A stretch of DNA of 64,000 nucleotides from Chromatiales bacterium (GTDB lineage: Bacteria > Pseudomonadota > Gammaproteobacteria > Chromatiales > Chromatiaceae). Below the pieces are notes generated by a model. It searched no databases and was not told where the DNA came from. It worked only from the letters and a program-made list of their open reading frames with translations. The translations under genes were made by a program, and so were the position numbers. Below, in pieces: positions 27,138 to 36,463 of the stretch (the stretch's first letter is position 1; the number at the start of each line of letters is the position of its first letter). Location of the stretch: contig JANQLO010000079.1 of assembly GCA_028280505.1 (NCBI GenBank), positions 1 through 64,000 of the forward strand, given 5' to 3'.

Positions 27138-30100
27138 TCACAACGGTTTGGCCGCACGTGACTTCGACGTTGGCAAGAGTTCACCGAGTCGTGCCACCAC
27201 CAAAGACATGACGGCGAAATCGAACACGCTGCCGCCTTTGAACTCGGCAATATTGGCGAGATAACGATCGACGGCCGCACGATGATTGCGCACCCAGTGT
27301 TCGAGCATGCCGCGTGCGCTACGTTCACGCCCTTGCGCGGTGCTCAAGATCTCGGCACACAGCTCACGCCGATGCTGATTGAGCGTCGCCTCCAGCTTGG
27401 TACGCGCCAACAAATGCCAATGTGTCTGCACCGATAGTTCGGTCACCTGCCGGTTGATCCATTCGATGTCGAGCGTGTGATTCAAGGCCGAATAGACCCA
27501 GGCTGTCGTTTCGATATCGGTATCGTTGTCGGCGGCGACATCGACGATGTCGATCCCCGCCGCCATCACCGGCAATCCCGCGATACGCTGCGCCATTTCC
27601 TTGGGTACGCCTTGCACCACCAAACGCCGCTGATGGCGTGTGAACTCGGTCTTGTCCTGCGATGCCAGAGGTGTGGGCAAAGTGTCCCAAAGGGCCTGCA
27701 CACCATCGTGAAAATCTTGCGTCAGGGACATCATGTCCAAACAGCCTTTGTAGGTCCGCAGAATCCCGGTCAGCGCACGTTCGAGAAATCCCGCGATCAT
27801 GCCCAGCATATCGATCTGGACCGATGCGGCGACCTGATTGTCGAGCGCCGAGACTTTGTGCCAGAGCGCATCCGTCTCGAATACCGCGGCAACGACCAAA
27901 TAGGCACGGGTCACATCGGATAACTCGGCGCCCACCTCTTCGCGCACCCGAAAACCAATACCCGGACCGACCTTATTGGTTATCGAACCGGCAATCGAGG
28001 TAGCAACGATCTCGCGTCTTAGCGGATGATCGGCCACCTCCGCGGCAAAACGCTGGCTGATCTGATCCGGAAAGTAATTGAGCAACCAAGCGCCGACGAA
28101 CGGATCGTCAGGGATGTCCGAATCGACGATCGCCTGAAAGTAGTTCATTTTGCTATACGCCAGCAGCACGGCGACTTCGGGCTTGGTGAGTCCCTGCTGT
28201 CGCGCGATACGTTCGGTCAACGGCTTTTTCCGCGGCAGGCCTTCCAGGTCACGATCGAAATCGCCCTTGAGTTCGAGCAGGTCCATGAAACGCGCCTGTT
28301 CATATAAACGCGGCGCACCACCGGCCACGACAATACTGATCGCCTCGGTCTGGGCATAGTTGTCCTGGAGCACCAGTCTCGCAACATCGTCGGTCATGTC
28401 GGCCAATAGCGTATTACGCTGTTTGACCGTCATATCGCCGTCAGCGACGACACGGTCGAGTAGAATCTTGATATTGACTTCATGATCGGAGCAGTCGACA
28501 CCGGCCGAGTTGTCTATCGCATCGGTATACAGCTGACCACCTTGCAAGGCATATTCGACCCGGGCCAACTGCGTGAGACCCAGGTTGCCGCCCTCGCCGA
28601 CAACCCGGCAGCGTAACGCAGCCGCATTGACGCGGAGCGCATCGTTCGATTTGTCACCCACTGCACTGTTGGATTCCGTACCGGCCTTGACGTAGGTTCC
28701 TATACCACCGTTCCACAATAGATCCACCGGCGCGATCAAAAGCGCACGAATGAGCTCGTTCGGTGTCACCCGCTCTCGCTTGAGACCGAGCATTTGCTGC
28801 ACTTGCGAACTCAAGGGAATGGATTTGGCGTTGCGCGAGTAGACCCCGCCACCCGGCGAGACGAGTTCTTGTCGATAGTCCGACCAAGCAGAACGCGGCA
28901 GTGCAAAAAGGCGTTTACGTTCGGCGTAGGCCGCCTCGATATCCGGGTCGGGATCGAGAAAAACGTGCTTGTGATTGAACGCCGCCAGCAGACGTATATG
29001 GCGGGATAACAACATACCATTGCCGAAAACATCACCCGACATATCGCCAATGCCGATCACGCTGAACGCCGTGGTTTGGGTATCCAGACCCAACTCACGA
29101 AAGTTGCGTTTCACCGATTCCCAAGCACCGCGTGCAGTAATCCCCATCGCTTTGTGGTCATACCCGGCAGAACCGCCGGACGCGAAGGCGTCGCCCAACC
29201 AAAAGCCGTATTCGGCCGCCACCTGATTCGCGATATCGGAAAAACTCGCTGTACCCTTGTCCGCGGCGATCACCAGGTAAGGATCATCGTCGTCCCGCCT
29301 TACCACCCGGTCGGGAGGCACCACCTCGCCACCAACCAAATTGTCGGTGACATCGAGCATGCCGCGTAGCAGCGTCTGGTAGGCCGAAATCACCTTGTCG
29401 CCACGTACTTTGGCACCGTCGCCGGTGCGCAGATTACGCACGACGAATCCACCCTTGGAGCCGACCGGCACGATCACGGTGTTTTTCACCATCTGCGCCT
29501 TCATCAGCCCGAGTATCTCGGTCCGATAGTCCTGCATCCTATCGGACCAGCGCAGGCCACCGCGCGCCACCTTGCCACCGCGCAGGTGCACGCCTTCCAT
29601 GTTTGCCGAATACACAAAAATCTCGTATTTGGGTCGGGGCGCCGGTATCTCATCGACCTGCTCGGGATCGATTTTGAATGACAGATAAGCACGGGGCACA
29701 CCGTCGGCGGAACATTGATAGAAGTTCGTCCTCAATGTCGCCAGGATGAGGTTCGAAAAGCGGCGCAGAATACGATCCTCGTCGAGACTGGCAACGGCCT
29801 CCAGCGCGCTCTCGAACGCTGCCGACACGACCGCCATGCCGTCCTGCGCGGCCACCAGTTCCGGATCGAAACGACGTCGAAACAATTCGAACAGCAACTT
29901 GACGACGTCCGGATGCCGGCACAGCACCGAGGTCATGTACGCCTGGGTGTACGGCACCTTGATCTGATGAAGATAACGGTTGTAGGCACGGATCAAGTGC
30001 AGCTCGCGCCAATTCAAACCGGTCGACAACACCAGGGCGTTGAGTTCATCGTTGTCGCAATCGCCGTCCCAAACATGGTGAAAGGTGTCAATGAAGGCCT

Positions 30101-31997
30101 CACGCACGGACGGATCGACGGCGCCACCGTTCACCGGCTGTCGGGTCGAAAAATCATGAATCCAGACATCGCCATCGGCATGCCGGATGTGGTACGGCCG
30201 TTCACCGAGCACATCCAAACCCATGTTTTCCAGGATCGGGATCACCTCGGACAGCGGTTGCGGGCGGCCGGGCGAATACAGCCGCACATGCAATCTATCG
30301 GCCTGCTCCGTCATCGGATGATAGAGATGCAACACCAGATGCTTTTGCGCACGCGCCCGTTCCATGCGCTGAATGTCATTGACTGCAACCCTGGGATGAC
30401 AATCTTCGCGATAACCGCCCGGAAAAGCGGCACCATAGGCTTGCAAATAATGCGCTGCCAAGGATTCCTCAACCTGCGCGAACAAGGCCGCACGCAATCC
30501 GTCCTGCCATGTGGTCGCAAGCTCGGCCACACGATCCTCCAGCGTCTGGACATCGAATGTCGGCTCGCTGCCGACCGGTATCCAAACCACGTAATGGGTA
30601 CGCGCGAGTATGGACTCGGAGAACTGCGTCTCGAATACCACGTCCTCGCCACCCAACACCTCGAGCAACTCACGTTGAATCGCCAGCCGGACTTCACGCG
30701 TGTAACGATCCTTCGGCAGATAAACCAGGCAGGTAAAAAAACGGCGGAAGGGATCACGCACAATGAACAAACGGGTGCGCTGACGTTCCTGCAAGGCCAA
30801 CACACCCAAGGTCGTCGTCAACAAGGTCTCAGGATCGATCTGAAACAGGGTGTCACGCGGAAAGTTGTCCAGAATATTGGCCACGGCACGCCCCGAATGG
30901 CTATTGGGTGTGACCTTGGCTCCCGCGAACACCGCTTCGACCTTCTGACGCAACAATGGGATCTGTCTTGGAGGCGTATTGTAGGCACCGGAGGAAAACA
31001 GCCCGACCAGGCACCATAGACCGGTCACATTACCCCGTGAATCGCGCTGCTTGATCGCTACGCAGTCCATATAGGCCGGGCGATGCACGATGGAACGCGC
31101 ATTTGCCTTGGTGACCATGAGATCGACATCATCGCCGGACAAACCGGCTTCAAGACCCGATATCCAGGCCGAAGCCCGTTCGCTGGCATCGATACCGCCT
31201 CGCAACATACCCAAGCCGGAACCGGATTCGAATACCAGGGCTTCGGCATCACCGCTTGCATCCAGGCGGAAAGAGCAAGTGGCGATGAACAAAAAGTGAT
31301 CGTCGATCATCCAGGTGACGAACTGACGTACCTCGTCCAACCCGGCACAAGTTCGGCCATGGCACCCCGCGCAAAGATCCCGCTCTATCGATAGCGCCAT
31401 CTCGCGCATTTCCCGCCAATCCAAGGTGGTCTGCGCGACAGCATCGATGACACCGGCCAACGCCTGTTGCAACTCCCCCAATCGGGCCGGGGGCTGGCGA
31501 TCGACATGGATCTGGATTACGGCCTCGGCGTGCCCTTCCCCGGACGACACATCGGTCTGCGGATCCAGCAGTTGAATCAAGGTGCCATGCGCATCGCGCA
31601 CTACGTCGAACACCGGGTGGATAGTGAAATGGACGGTCAAACCCAGACGATTCAGCTCGACCAGCAACGAATCGAGCAGAAATGGCATATCGAGCGCTAC
31701 GACCTCGACGATGGTATCGTCACTGCGCCAGCCATCTTCCTCTTGTTCGGGGTTGTACACCCGAACCAGGGCCCGATCGGCGCTGCGCTGTCGCATCAAA
31801 CGCCAATGTGCAATCAGCGCACCGAGAAGATCTTGCGGTTGATGCTCTTCCAGATCTTCAAATGCGATGTGCCGATAATAGACCTGGAGCAGTTGCTCGA
31901 CCTGTGCCGCTTCGACACGACCGACACCGGAAGGCGGATTCTCGGCAAACAGCTTGCCCAACGTACGAATAAGATTGTCGCCCTTACCTGTGAACAT
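27138..31997 (-). CDS. gdhB: Large NAD-specific glutamate dehydrogenase
   Basis: 1619 residues, the size class of the 180-kDa GDHs of proteobacteria and Streptomyces. GGGAAG lies 6 bases before the ATG. The N-terminal half (about 1-700) is the regulatory ACT-like and helical region typical of the class (LDMPFLLDSLLVELNRLGL). The catalytic centre lies around residues 790-860, with GGKVARGGLRWSDR and MKAQMVKNTVIVPVGSKGGFV. The NAD-binding part follows, with SVIGIGDMSGDVFGNGM and VVGEGGNLGLTQLARVEY. It catalyses glutamate + NAD+ to 2-oxoglutarate + ammonium + NADH, usually for glutamate catabolism. It stands as a single gene. Confidence 0.96.
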   Translation of the reverse strand: MFTGKGDNLIRTLGKLFAENPPSGVGRVEAAQVEQLLQVYYRHIAFEDLEEHQPQDLLGALIAHWRLMRQRSADRALVRVYNPEQEEDGWRSDDTIVEVVALDMPFLLDSLLVELNRLGLTVHFTIHPVFDVVRDAHGTLIQLLDPQTDVSSGEGHAEAVIQIHVDRQPPARLGELQQALAGVIDAVAQTTLDWREMREMALSIERDLCAGCHGRTCAGLDEVRQFVTWMIDDHFLFIATCSFRLDASGDAEALVFESGSGLGMLRGGIDASERASAWISGLEAGLSGDDVDLMVTKANARSIVHRPAYMDCVAIKQRDSRGNVTGLWCLVGLFSSGAYNTPPRQIPLLRQKVEAVFAGAKVTPNSHSGRAVANILDNFPRDTLFQIDPETLLTTTLGVLALQERQRTRLFIVRDPFRRFFTCLVYLPKDRYTREVRLAIQRELLEVLGGEDVVFETQFSESILARTHYVVWIPVGSEPTFDVQTLEDRVAELATTWQDGLRAALFAQVEESLAAHYLQAYGAAFPGGYREDCHPRVAVNDIQRMERARAQKHLVLHLYHPMTEQADRLHVRLYSPGRPQPLSEVIPILENMGLDVLGERPYHIRHADGDVWIHDFSTRQPVNGGAVDPSVREAFIDTFHHVWDGDCDNDELNALVLSTGLNWRELHLIRAYNRYLHQIKVPYTQAYMTSVLCRHPDVVKLLFELFRRRFDPELVAAQDGMAVVSAAFESALEAVASLDEDRILRRFSNLILATLRTNFYQCSADGVPRAYLSFKIDPEQVDEIPAPRPKYEIFVYSANMEGVHLRGGKVARGGLRWSDRMQDYRTEILGLMKAQMVKNTVIVPVGSKGGFVVRNLRTGDGAKVRGDKVISAYQTLLRGMLDVTDNLVGGEVVPPDRVVRRDDDDPYLVIAADKGTASFSDIANQVAAEYGFWLGDAFASGGSAGYDHKAMGITARGAWESVKRNFRELGLDTQTTAFSVIGIGDMSGDVFGNGMLLSRHIRLLAAFNHKHVFLDPDPDIEAAYAERKRLFALPRSAWSDYRQELVSPGGGVYSRNAKSIPLSSQVQQMLGLKRERVTPNELIRALLIAPVDLLWNGGIGTYVKAGTESNSAVGDKSNDALRVNAAALRCRVVGEGGNLGLTQLARVEYALQGGQLYTDAIDNSAGVDCSDHEVNIKILLDRVVADGDMTVKQRNTLLADMTDDVARLVLQDNYAQTEAISIVVAGGAPRLYEQARFMDLLELKGDFDRDLEGLPRKKPLTERIARQQGLTKPEVAVLLAYSKMNYFQAIVDSDIPDDPFVGAWLLNYFPDQISQRFAAEVADHPLRREIVATSIAGSITNKVGPGIGFRVREEVGAELSDVTRAYLVVAAVFETDALWHKVSALDNQVAASVQIDMLGMIAGFLERALTGILRTYKGCLDMMSLTQDFHDGVQALWDTLPTPLASQDKTEFTRHQRRLVVQGVPKEMAQRIAGLPVMAAGIDIVDVAADNDTDIETTAWVYSALNHTLDIEWINRQVTELSVQTHWHLLARTKLEATLNQHRRELCAEILSTAQGRERSARGMLEHWVRNHRAAVDRYLANIAEFKGGSVFDFAVMSLVVARLGELLPTSKSRAAKPL

Positions 31998-32126
31998 CGA
32001 CTTCCCGTTCTCACCGCGATCGCGGCCTACAAGTTTTTATGGACATGAAGCGGGGCCCAAAGAGGCCTTTCTTATCTTTAAAGGTAGACAAGAAAAGTGA
32101 TGGGAACGGACCGATAGCGAAGATCG

Positions 32127-33236
32127 TCAGTCCGCAATCACCGATCGATTACGTCCGAGTCGCTTAGCGCGATAAAGGGCCTTGTCGCAACGTGCGATCA
32201 GGGCTTCATGCGATTCCCCCGTACGATGGCTGGCAACGCCGATGGACACGGTGATCGCCTCCAGCGCCTCCTTCGAACGCGAACGACGCAACCTGACGCG
32301 CTCCAATGTCGTGCGGATGTTTTCCGCGACGGTAAACGCGCTGGTGATGCGGGTATCGGGCAGAATGAGGGCAAACTCCTCACCGCCGTAACGGGCGAGA
32401 AAATCGCTGCGCCGAGTGAGTTTACCGATGTGTTTGCCGAACTCACTCAGTACCTTGTCGCCGACCATGTGGCCGTGGCGATCGTTGATGTGTTTGAAAC
32501 GGTCAATATCGAGCAGCAATAAACTAAAACCGTTTTCCAGCCCGCCGGCCTGTTCCATCAGATCGTTTAGACGACGGTCGAAGGCGCGCCGGTTATAGAG
32601 CCCGGTCAGACTGTCGATCGCTGCCTCACGTTTGGCATTCGACAGTTCCTTCTTGAGCTTATCCATCTCTTCGGCCGACGACATGAACTCCGATTCGAGC
32701 TGGCGGGAACGGGTCACGAACTGCCGGGTTTCGGTAATGATGGCCGTCGCGGTCGAGACCACTTCGGAGGGATTCTTTGTCTCGGCCAAACGATCGATAT
32801 GTGTCGCGATACGGGTATTGACCAGCGAGGTCTCACCGGCGATATCCACCAGAGAACCGATGACTTGCGCGATCATCGTCACCAGTTCGACACGTATATC
32901 GTCAATCAAGTTTTCGCCACCGGCACTAAAAAAGCGCCGGAACAACAGAATGGCATCCTCGCGGTCGAGCGCGCCCTCCTGCTGGATAATCTGATCCACC
33001 TCTTTGTTCAGGCGTGTATTCTTGCCTGCGATATAGTTGTAAAAAAGGGTGTAGTACAGAGGAGATGGCGCCATGCTGAGCTTGCCAAGCAAGTTCAACG
33101 CCTGCCGCAGATACTCGGAGGCCTGCTCCACGGCCTCCACATCGAACATTATGGAATCCATCCCTGTTTCCGGTAACGGATTCTCGTCGCCCTGGCTCAC
33201 CTGATACCTGCTATCAAAATAATCCTCAGCACTCAC
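32127..33236 (-). CDS. Diguanylate cyclase with N-terminal helical domain
   Basis: 369 residues from a GTG with AAAGGGA upstream. Residues 30-200 are helical with no membrane segment (EYLRQALNLLGKLSMAPSPLYYTLFYNY), followed by a coiled coil (MDKLKKELSNAKREAAID). The GGDEF domain occupies about 205-369: DSLTGLYNRRAFD, LLLLDIDRFKHIND and the active site RYGGEEFALILPD. An RxxD product-inhibition site (RRSD) lies five residues before GGEEF. It therefore makes c-di-GMP from two GTP in the cytoplasm and can probably be feedback-inhibited. The input domain resembles those of many soluble gammaproteobacterial GGDEF proteins with unknown signal. Confidence 0.92.
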   Translation of the reverse strand: MSAEDYFDSRYQVSQGDENPLPETGMDSIMFDVEAVEQASEYLRQALNLLGKLSMAPSPLYYTLFYNYIAGKNTRLNKEVDQIIQQEGALDREDAILLFRRFFSAGGENLIDDIRVELVTMIAQVIGSLVDIAGETSLVNTRIATHIDRLAETKNPSEVVSTATAIITETRQFVTRSRQLESEFMSSAEEMDKLKKELSNAKREAAIDSLTGLYNRRAFDRRLNDLMEQAGGLENGFSLLLLDIDRFKHINDRHGHMVGDKVLSEFGKHIGKLTRRSDFLARYGGEEFALILPDTRITSAFTVAENIRTTLERVRLRRSRSKEALEAITVSIGVASHRTGESHEALIARCDKALYRAKRLGRNRSVIAD

Positions 33237-33550
33237 TAAATTCCCTTTCTATTCCGTAGCTTGACCGCACTTTGTGCGACAAAAAACGAGTCCCATTGGT
33301 CGAATAGCGGCCGTTCACCGCAGATTCTTGAAAAGAACGCGTCATCGCGAGCGCATCCCGCCCCTGACGACCCGATTCCCAATCGCCAACCTGGGATGCC
33401 CGGGGTTATTTGCAGGTGCCTTTCACCACGGGTACAGGTGATACTTCACACTCTATGGCACCGCCATCGAATGAAATCTCAGCGGACCGACGCGGGTCTC
33501 ATGAGCCAGAGGCAAAACCCTTTTGGACACCGAGGAGGCATGAAAGGCGC
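33237..33550. other. Divergent intergenic region, no feature seen
   Basis: This 314-base stretch separates the diguanylate cyclase from the arsenosugar genes. It must hold both promoters, but I see no clear hexamers, repeats or terminator. Open frames crossing it lack ribosome sites and recognisable products. Confidence 0.4.
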
Positions 33551-34516
33551 ATGCTAAACACGCTTGAACACCTGATACCGTCGGATTTTCCAACCATCCG
33601 GCGCAGACAGGCACAAACCTTACAGGTCAATCTGGGCTATCGCTGCAATCAGCAGTGCCTGCATTGCCATGTCGCCGCGGGACCGAAGCGCACCGAGGTC
33701 ATGGATGCGGATACCGTCGACCTGGTGATCGAAACCCTGCGCAGCGGACGCTTCGAGGTGCTCGATCTCACCGGTGGCGCCCCCGAACTCAACCCCGATT
33801 TTCGCCGTCTCGTGTCGTCCGCGCGTGCGCTCGGCATCAAGGTCATCGATCGCTGCAATCTCACCATATTGTTCGAGCCGGGCCAGGAAGATCTCGGCGA
33901 TTTCCTTGCCGAACAAGGTGTCTCGATCGTCGCGTCCCTTCCCTGCTATCTCGAAGAAAACGTCGACCGCCAACGGGGCAAAGGGGCGTTCGGTGACAGT
34001 ATCCGCGCACTGCAAAAACTGAATACCTTGGGTTACGGTCTGGCAGACGAATCCCTGATGCTCGATCTCGTGTACAACCCACAAGGCCCTCACCTACCGC
34101 CGCCACAATCGACGCTGGAAACGGATTACCGCGCCATCTTGCTCGACAAATACGGGATTCGTTTCAACCATCTTTTAGCCTTGGCCAATCTGCCGATTCA
34201 ACGCTTTGGCAGCATGTTGTTGTCGCTCGGCCAATTCGACGATTACGTAGGTCTGCTGAAACAATCGCACTGCGATACCAATCTCGATCAGGTGATGTGC
34301 CGCTCGCTGGTCTCGGTCGACTGGCAGGGTTATTTATACGATTGTGATTTCAACCAGATGCTCGGCCTTGGAATGCACGCATCAAACGGCGAACGCCCTC
34401 ATCTGCGAGATCTCGCGAGCATGCGCCTCGACAAGCGAACGATTCGAGTCGCCGACCACTGCTACGGCTGCACGGCCGGTCAGGGGTCGAGCTGCGGCGG
34501 CGCACTCAACGACTGA
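33551..34516 (+). CDS. arsS: ArsS-type radical SAM protein of arsenosugar biosynthesis
   Basis: 321 residues from the ATG at 33551; GGAGG and AAAGG precede it, and the longer open frame upstream has no family match. The radical SAM cluster motif is CNQQCLHC at residues about 34-41, followed by LDLTGGAPELNPDF. The C-terminal part (DUF3641 type) has CRSLVSVDWQGYLYDCDFNQMLG and the terminal Cys block CYGCTAGQGSSCGG. ArsS proteins are thought to add the deoxyadenosyl group to dimethylarsinous acid on the route to arsenosugars. Two glycosyltransferase genes follow with tight spacing. The methyltransferase ArsM, which normally acts first, is not in this window. Confidence 0.9.
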   Translation: MLNTLEHLIPSDFPTIRRRQAQTLQVNLGYRCNQQCLHCHVAAGPKRTEVMDADTVDLVIETLRSGRFEVLDLTGGAPELNPDFRRLVSSARALGIKVIDRCNLTILFEPGQEDLGDFLAEQGVSIVASLPCYLEENVDRQRGKGAFGDSIRALQKLNTLGYGLADESLMLDLVYNPQGPHLPPPQSTLETDYRAILLDKYGIRFNHLLALANLPIQRFGSMLLSLGQFDDYVGLLKQSHCDTNLDQVMCRSLVSVDWQGYLYDCDFNQMLGLGMHASNGERPHLRDLASMRLDKRTIRVADHCYGCTAGQGSSCGGALND

Positions 34517-34526
34517 GTATCGGCGC

Positions 34527-35198
34527 GTGCGCCTGTCCATCATCGTCCCGACACTCGACGAGGCCGCAGCCATCAACGATTTGCTGGTGGACCTGAAACC
34601 GGCACGCACGGCCGGTCATGAACTCATTGTCGTCGACGGCGGCAGCCATGACCACACCGTCGAACTCGTCCACCCATTGGTCGATCGCGTCCTGCACAGT
34701 CCGCCCGGGCGAGCCATACAGATGAATACCGGCGCTACGGCATCGGAGGGCGACGCATTGTGGTTCGTTCACGCCGACAGCCGGATACCGGCAGATGCCA
34801 TAACGGCCCTGATTCGCGAACTCCGGAGCGGTCGGTATTGGGGGCGTTTCGATATCAGGCTTTCCGGCCGGGCCTGGCCGTTTCGTGTGATCGAGCGCAT
34901 GATGAATCTACGATCCTGCCTGACCGGAATCGCGACCGGCGATCAAGGCATCTTCGTCACCCGCGAACTGTTCGACGCCGTGGGCGGCTTTCCGTCGATC
35001 GCCTTGATGGAGGACATCGCTCTGTCACGTCTATTGCGACGCGACTCCCGACCGGTCTGCATCAGAACACCTCGCCTGCAAACGTCGAGCCGGCGCTGGG
35101 AGGAACACGGCATCCTGCGCACCGTTTGGCTCATGTGGCGACTCAGGCTGGCCTACGCCCTCGGCACACCGGCCGACGAACTGGCCAGACGTTACTGA
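34527..35198 (+). CDS. TIGR04283-type glycosyltransferase (family 2 fold)
   Basis: 223 residues from a GTG at 34527, 10 bases after the arsS stop. The frame is open upstream inside arsS, but homologues begin at LSIIVPTLDEAAAIN. GT-A features are VVDGGSHDHT, the metal-binding DxD-like site WFVHADSRI and GDQGIFVTRELFDAVGGFP, then MEDIALSRLL. This transferase type is recurrently found beside ArsS and TIGR04282 proteins. The sugar donor is not known. Its stop overlaps the next start by one base (TGATG), showing translational coupling. Confidence 0.88.
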   Translation: MRLSIIVPTLDEAAAINDLLVDLKPARTAGHELIVVDGGSHDHTVELVHPLVDRVLHSPPGRAIQMNTGATASEGDALWFVHADSRIPADAITALIRELRSGRYWGRFDIRLSGRAWPFRVIERMMNLRSCLTGIATGDQGIFVTRELFDAVGGFPSIALMEDIALSRLLRRDSRPVCIRTPRLQTSSRRWEEHGILRTVWLMWRLRLAYALGTPADELARRY

Positions 35199-35848
35199 TG
35201 CGTGAGCCGAAACTCCGGCGCAGCGTCCTGGTGTTTGCCCGAGACCCGGAGATCGGGCGGGCCAAGACAAGACTCATCCCGAGCCTGGGCGCGATCGGCG
35301 CTACCCGGGTGTACCGGCGCCTGCTCGATCTGGCCTTGATTGCTGCGGCCAACACCAACACCGACCGACGCCAACTCTGGTTGGACCGAGCGACCACAGA
35401 CGAACAGTTACTGCGTCAAGCCGAAAAACTCGGCTTCGAACAACATGTTCAAACCGGTGACGACCTGGGTGCACGCATGCACAACGCGCTGACATCCGCG
35501 CTGGGCCAAGCCGATCAGGCGATCGTCATCGGTAGCGACTGCCCGGCGTACCGACCCGACTATCTAAACGCCGCCTTCGAAACATTGAACACGAAAGACG
35601 TCGTCATCGGTCCGGCGCACGACGGCGGCTATGTGCTGATCGGCCTGAAACATCCCGCACCCGAACTGTTCAGAGAAATCGCCTGGGGCGGTCCCACCGT
35701 CGCGGCGGCGACGCGAACAAGGCTCGAACAACTCGGGCTGTCGTGGCAAGAGCTCGAAACCCTGCACGACATCGATGTGCCCGCAGATCTGGCGGCCTTT
35801 CCGGCATTCCTCACAGAGCTCACACCGGAAAGCAAAAAAGAGGCATGA
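35198..35848 (+). CDS. TIGR04282-type arsenosugar biosynthesis glycosyltransferase (DUF2064)
   Basis: 216 residues, starting at an ATG that overlaps the stop of the preceding gene. The N-terminus LVFARDPEIGRAKTRLIPSL resembles nucleotide-sugar transferase loops. Later motifs AIVIGSDCPAYRPDYLNAAF, GPAHDGGYVLIGL and WGGPTVAAATRTRLEQLGL are characteristic of DUF2064/TIGR04282. Family members are assigned to the sugar-attachment step of arsenosugar synthesis from gene association. Cytoplasmic; last enzyme gene of the three-gene operon, with the small membrane protein gene 33 bases downstream. Confidence 0.88.
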   Translation: MREPKLRRSVLVFARDPEIGRAKTRLIPSLGAIGATRVYRRLLDLALIAAANTNTDRRQLWLDRATTDEQLLRQAEKLGFEQHVQTGDDLGARMHNALTSALGQADQAIVIGSDCPAYRPDYLNAAFETLNTKDVVIGPAHDGGYVLIGLKHPAPELFREIAWGGPTVAAATRTRLEQLGLSWQELETLHDIDVPADLAAFPAFLTELTPESKKEA

Positions 35849-35881
35849 TCCCGTATCCAATCAAGACGTAGGAAAACCGCT

Positions 35882-36127
35882 GTGGACTGGATCGATCGCC
35901 AACCCCTGATCATGTTCGTGCTCGTGGCACTGACGCTGGGTCTCGCTCCGTTCGTGCCCGAACCGCACATCTGGGAGAAACTCAAAATGCTCGCCGCCGG
36001 CGAGCTGACTCGTCCGCTCGACATCTTCGATCTATTGATGCACAGCGCTCCCTGGGTCTTATTGGTGATTAAAATCTATGTCAGTTACATCAAACCCCGG
36101 CTGGACAACGGAGCGGACGCAAAGTGA
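35882..36127 (+). CDS. Small two-helix membrane protein
   Basis: 81 residues from a GTG with AGGAAA upstream. There are hydrophobic segments at about 9-25 (IMFVLVALTLGLAPFVP) and 55-70 (APWVLLVIKIYVSYI), separated by a conserved-looking stretch EKLKMLAAGELTRPLDIFDLL. Close relatives in gammaproteobacteria are often labelled 'RND transporter' by annotation transfer, although they are far too short. No function is established. Its position 33 bases after the arsenosugar genes suggests cotranscription. Confidence 0.75.
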   Translation: MDWIDRQPLIMFVLVALTLGLAPFVPEPHIWEKLKMLAAGELTRPLDIFDLLMHSAPWVLLVIKIYVSYIKPRLDNGADAK

Positions 36128-36463
36128 ATCGGCACGGCGACCCTGAGAGAAACGTCGATCGCCGTCACTATCTATAAAACATTAATAAAAGTTAATAAAG
36201 TACTGAAGAATATGAATTATTTAAGATCCAATAAGCACTCGGCCGACCATTGAAATCGTTTGTCGAGAGATACGAATCCTTTGTTCGGGCGTGGTCACAA
36301 CACAAGCAGGGCGCAACGACTAGACTCGCGCCTGTTCATCAAAAAAGTGAAAACCGGGATGCGCCACCCTAATCCGACACAAACGCGACACCTTGGGGCA
36401 AGCTGTGGGCCAATACCCGCCGCGGCAAAAGATCCTTAGCTCGGGCCCGCAGGAAACAGCATT
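36128..36463 (+). promoter_or_regulatory. AT-rich upstream region of the Wzz-like gene
   Basis: No gene. Bases about 36168-36234 are strikingly AT-rich against the surroundings and contain a 10-base-period direct repeat, TTAATAAA at 36182 and 36192. This could be a curved UP-type element or a binding site for a nucleoid protein or regulator controlling the gene at 36464. Confidence 0.4.
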
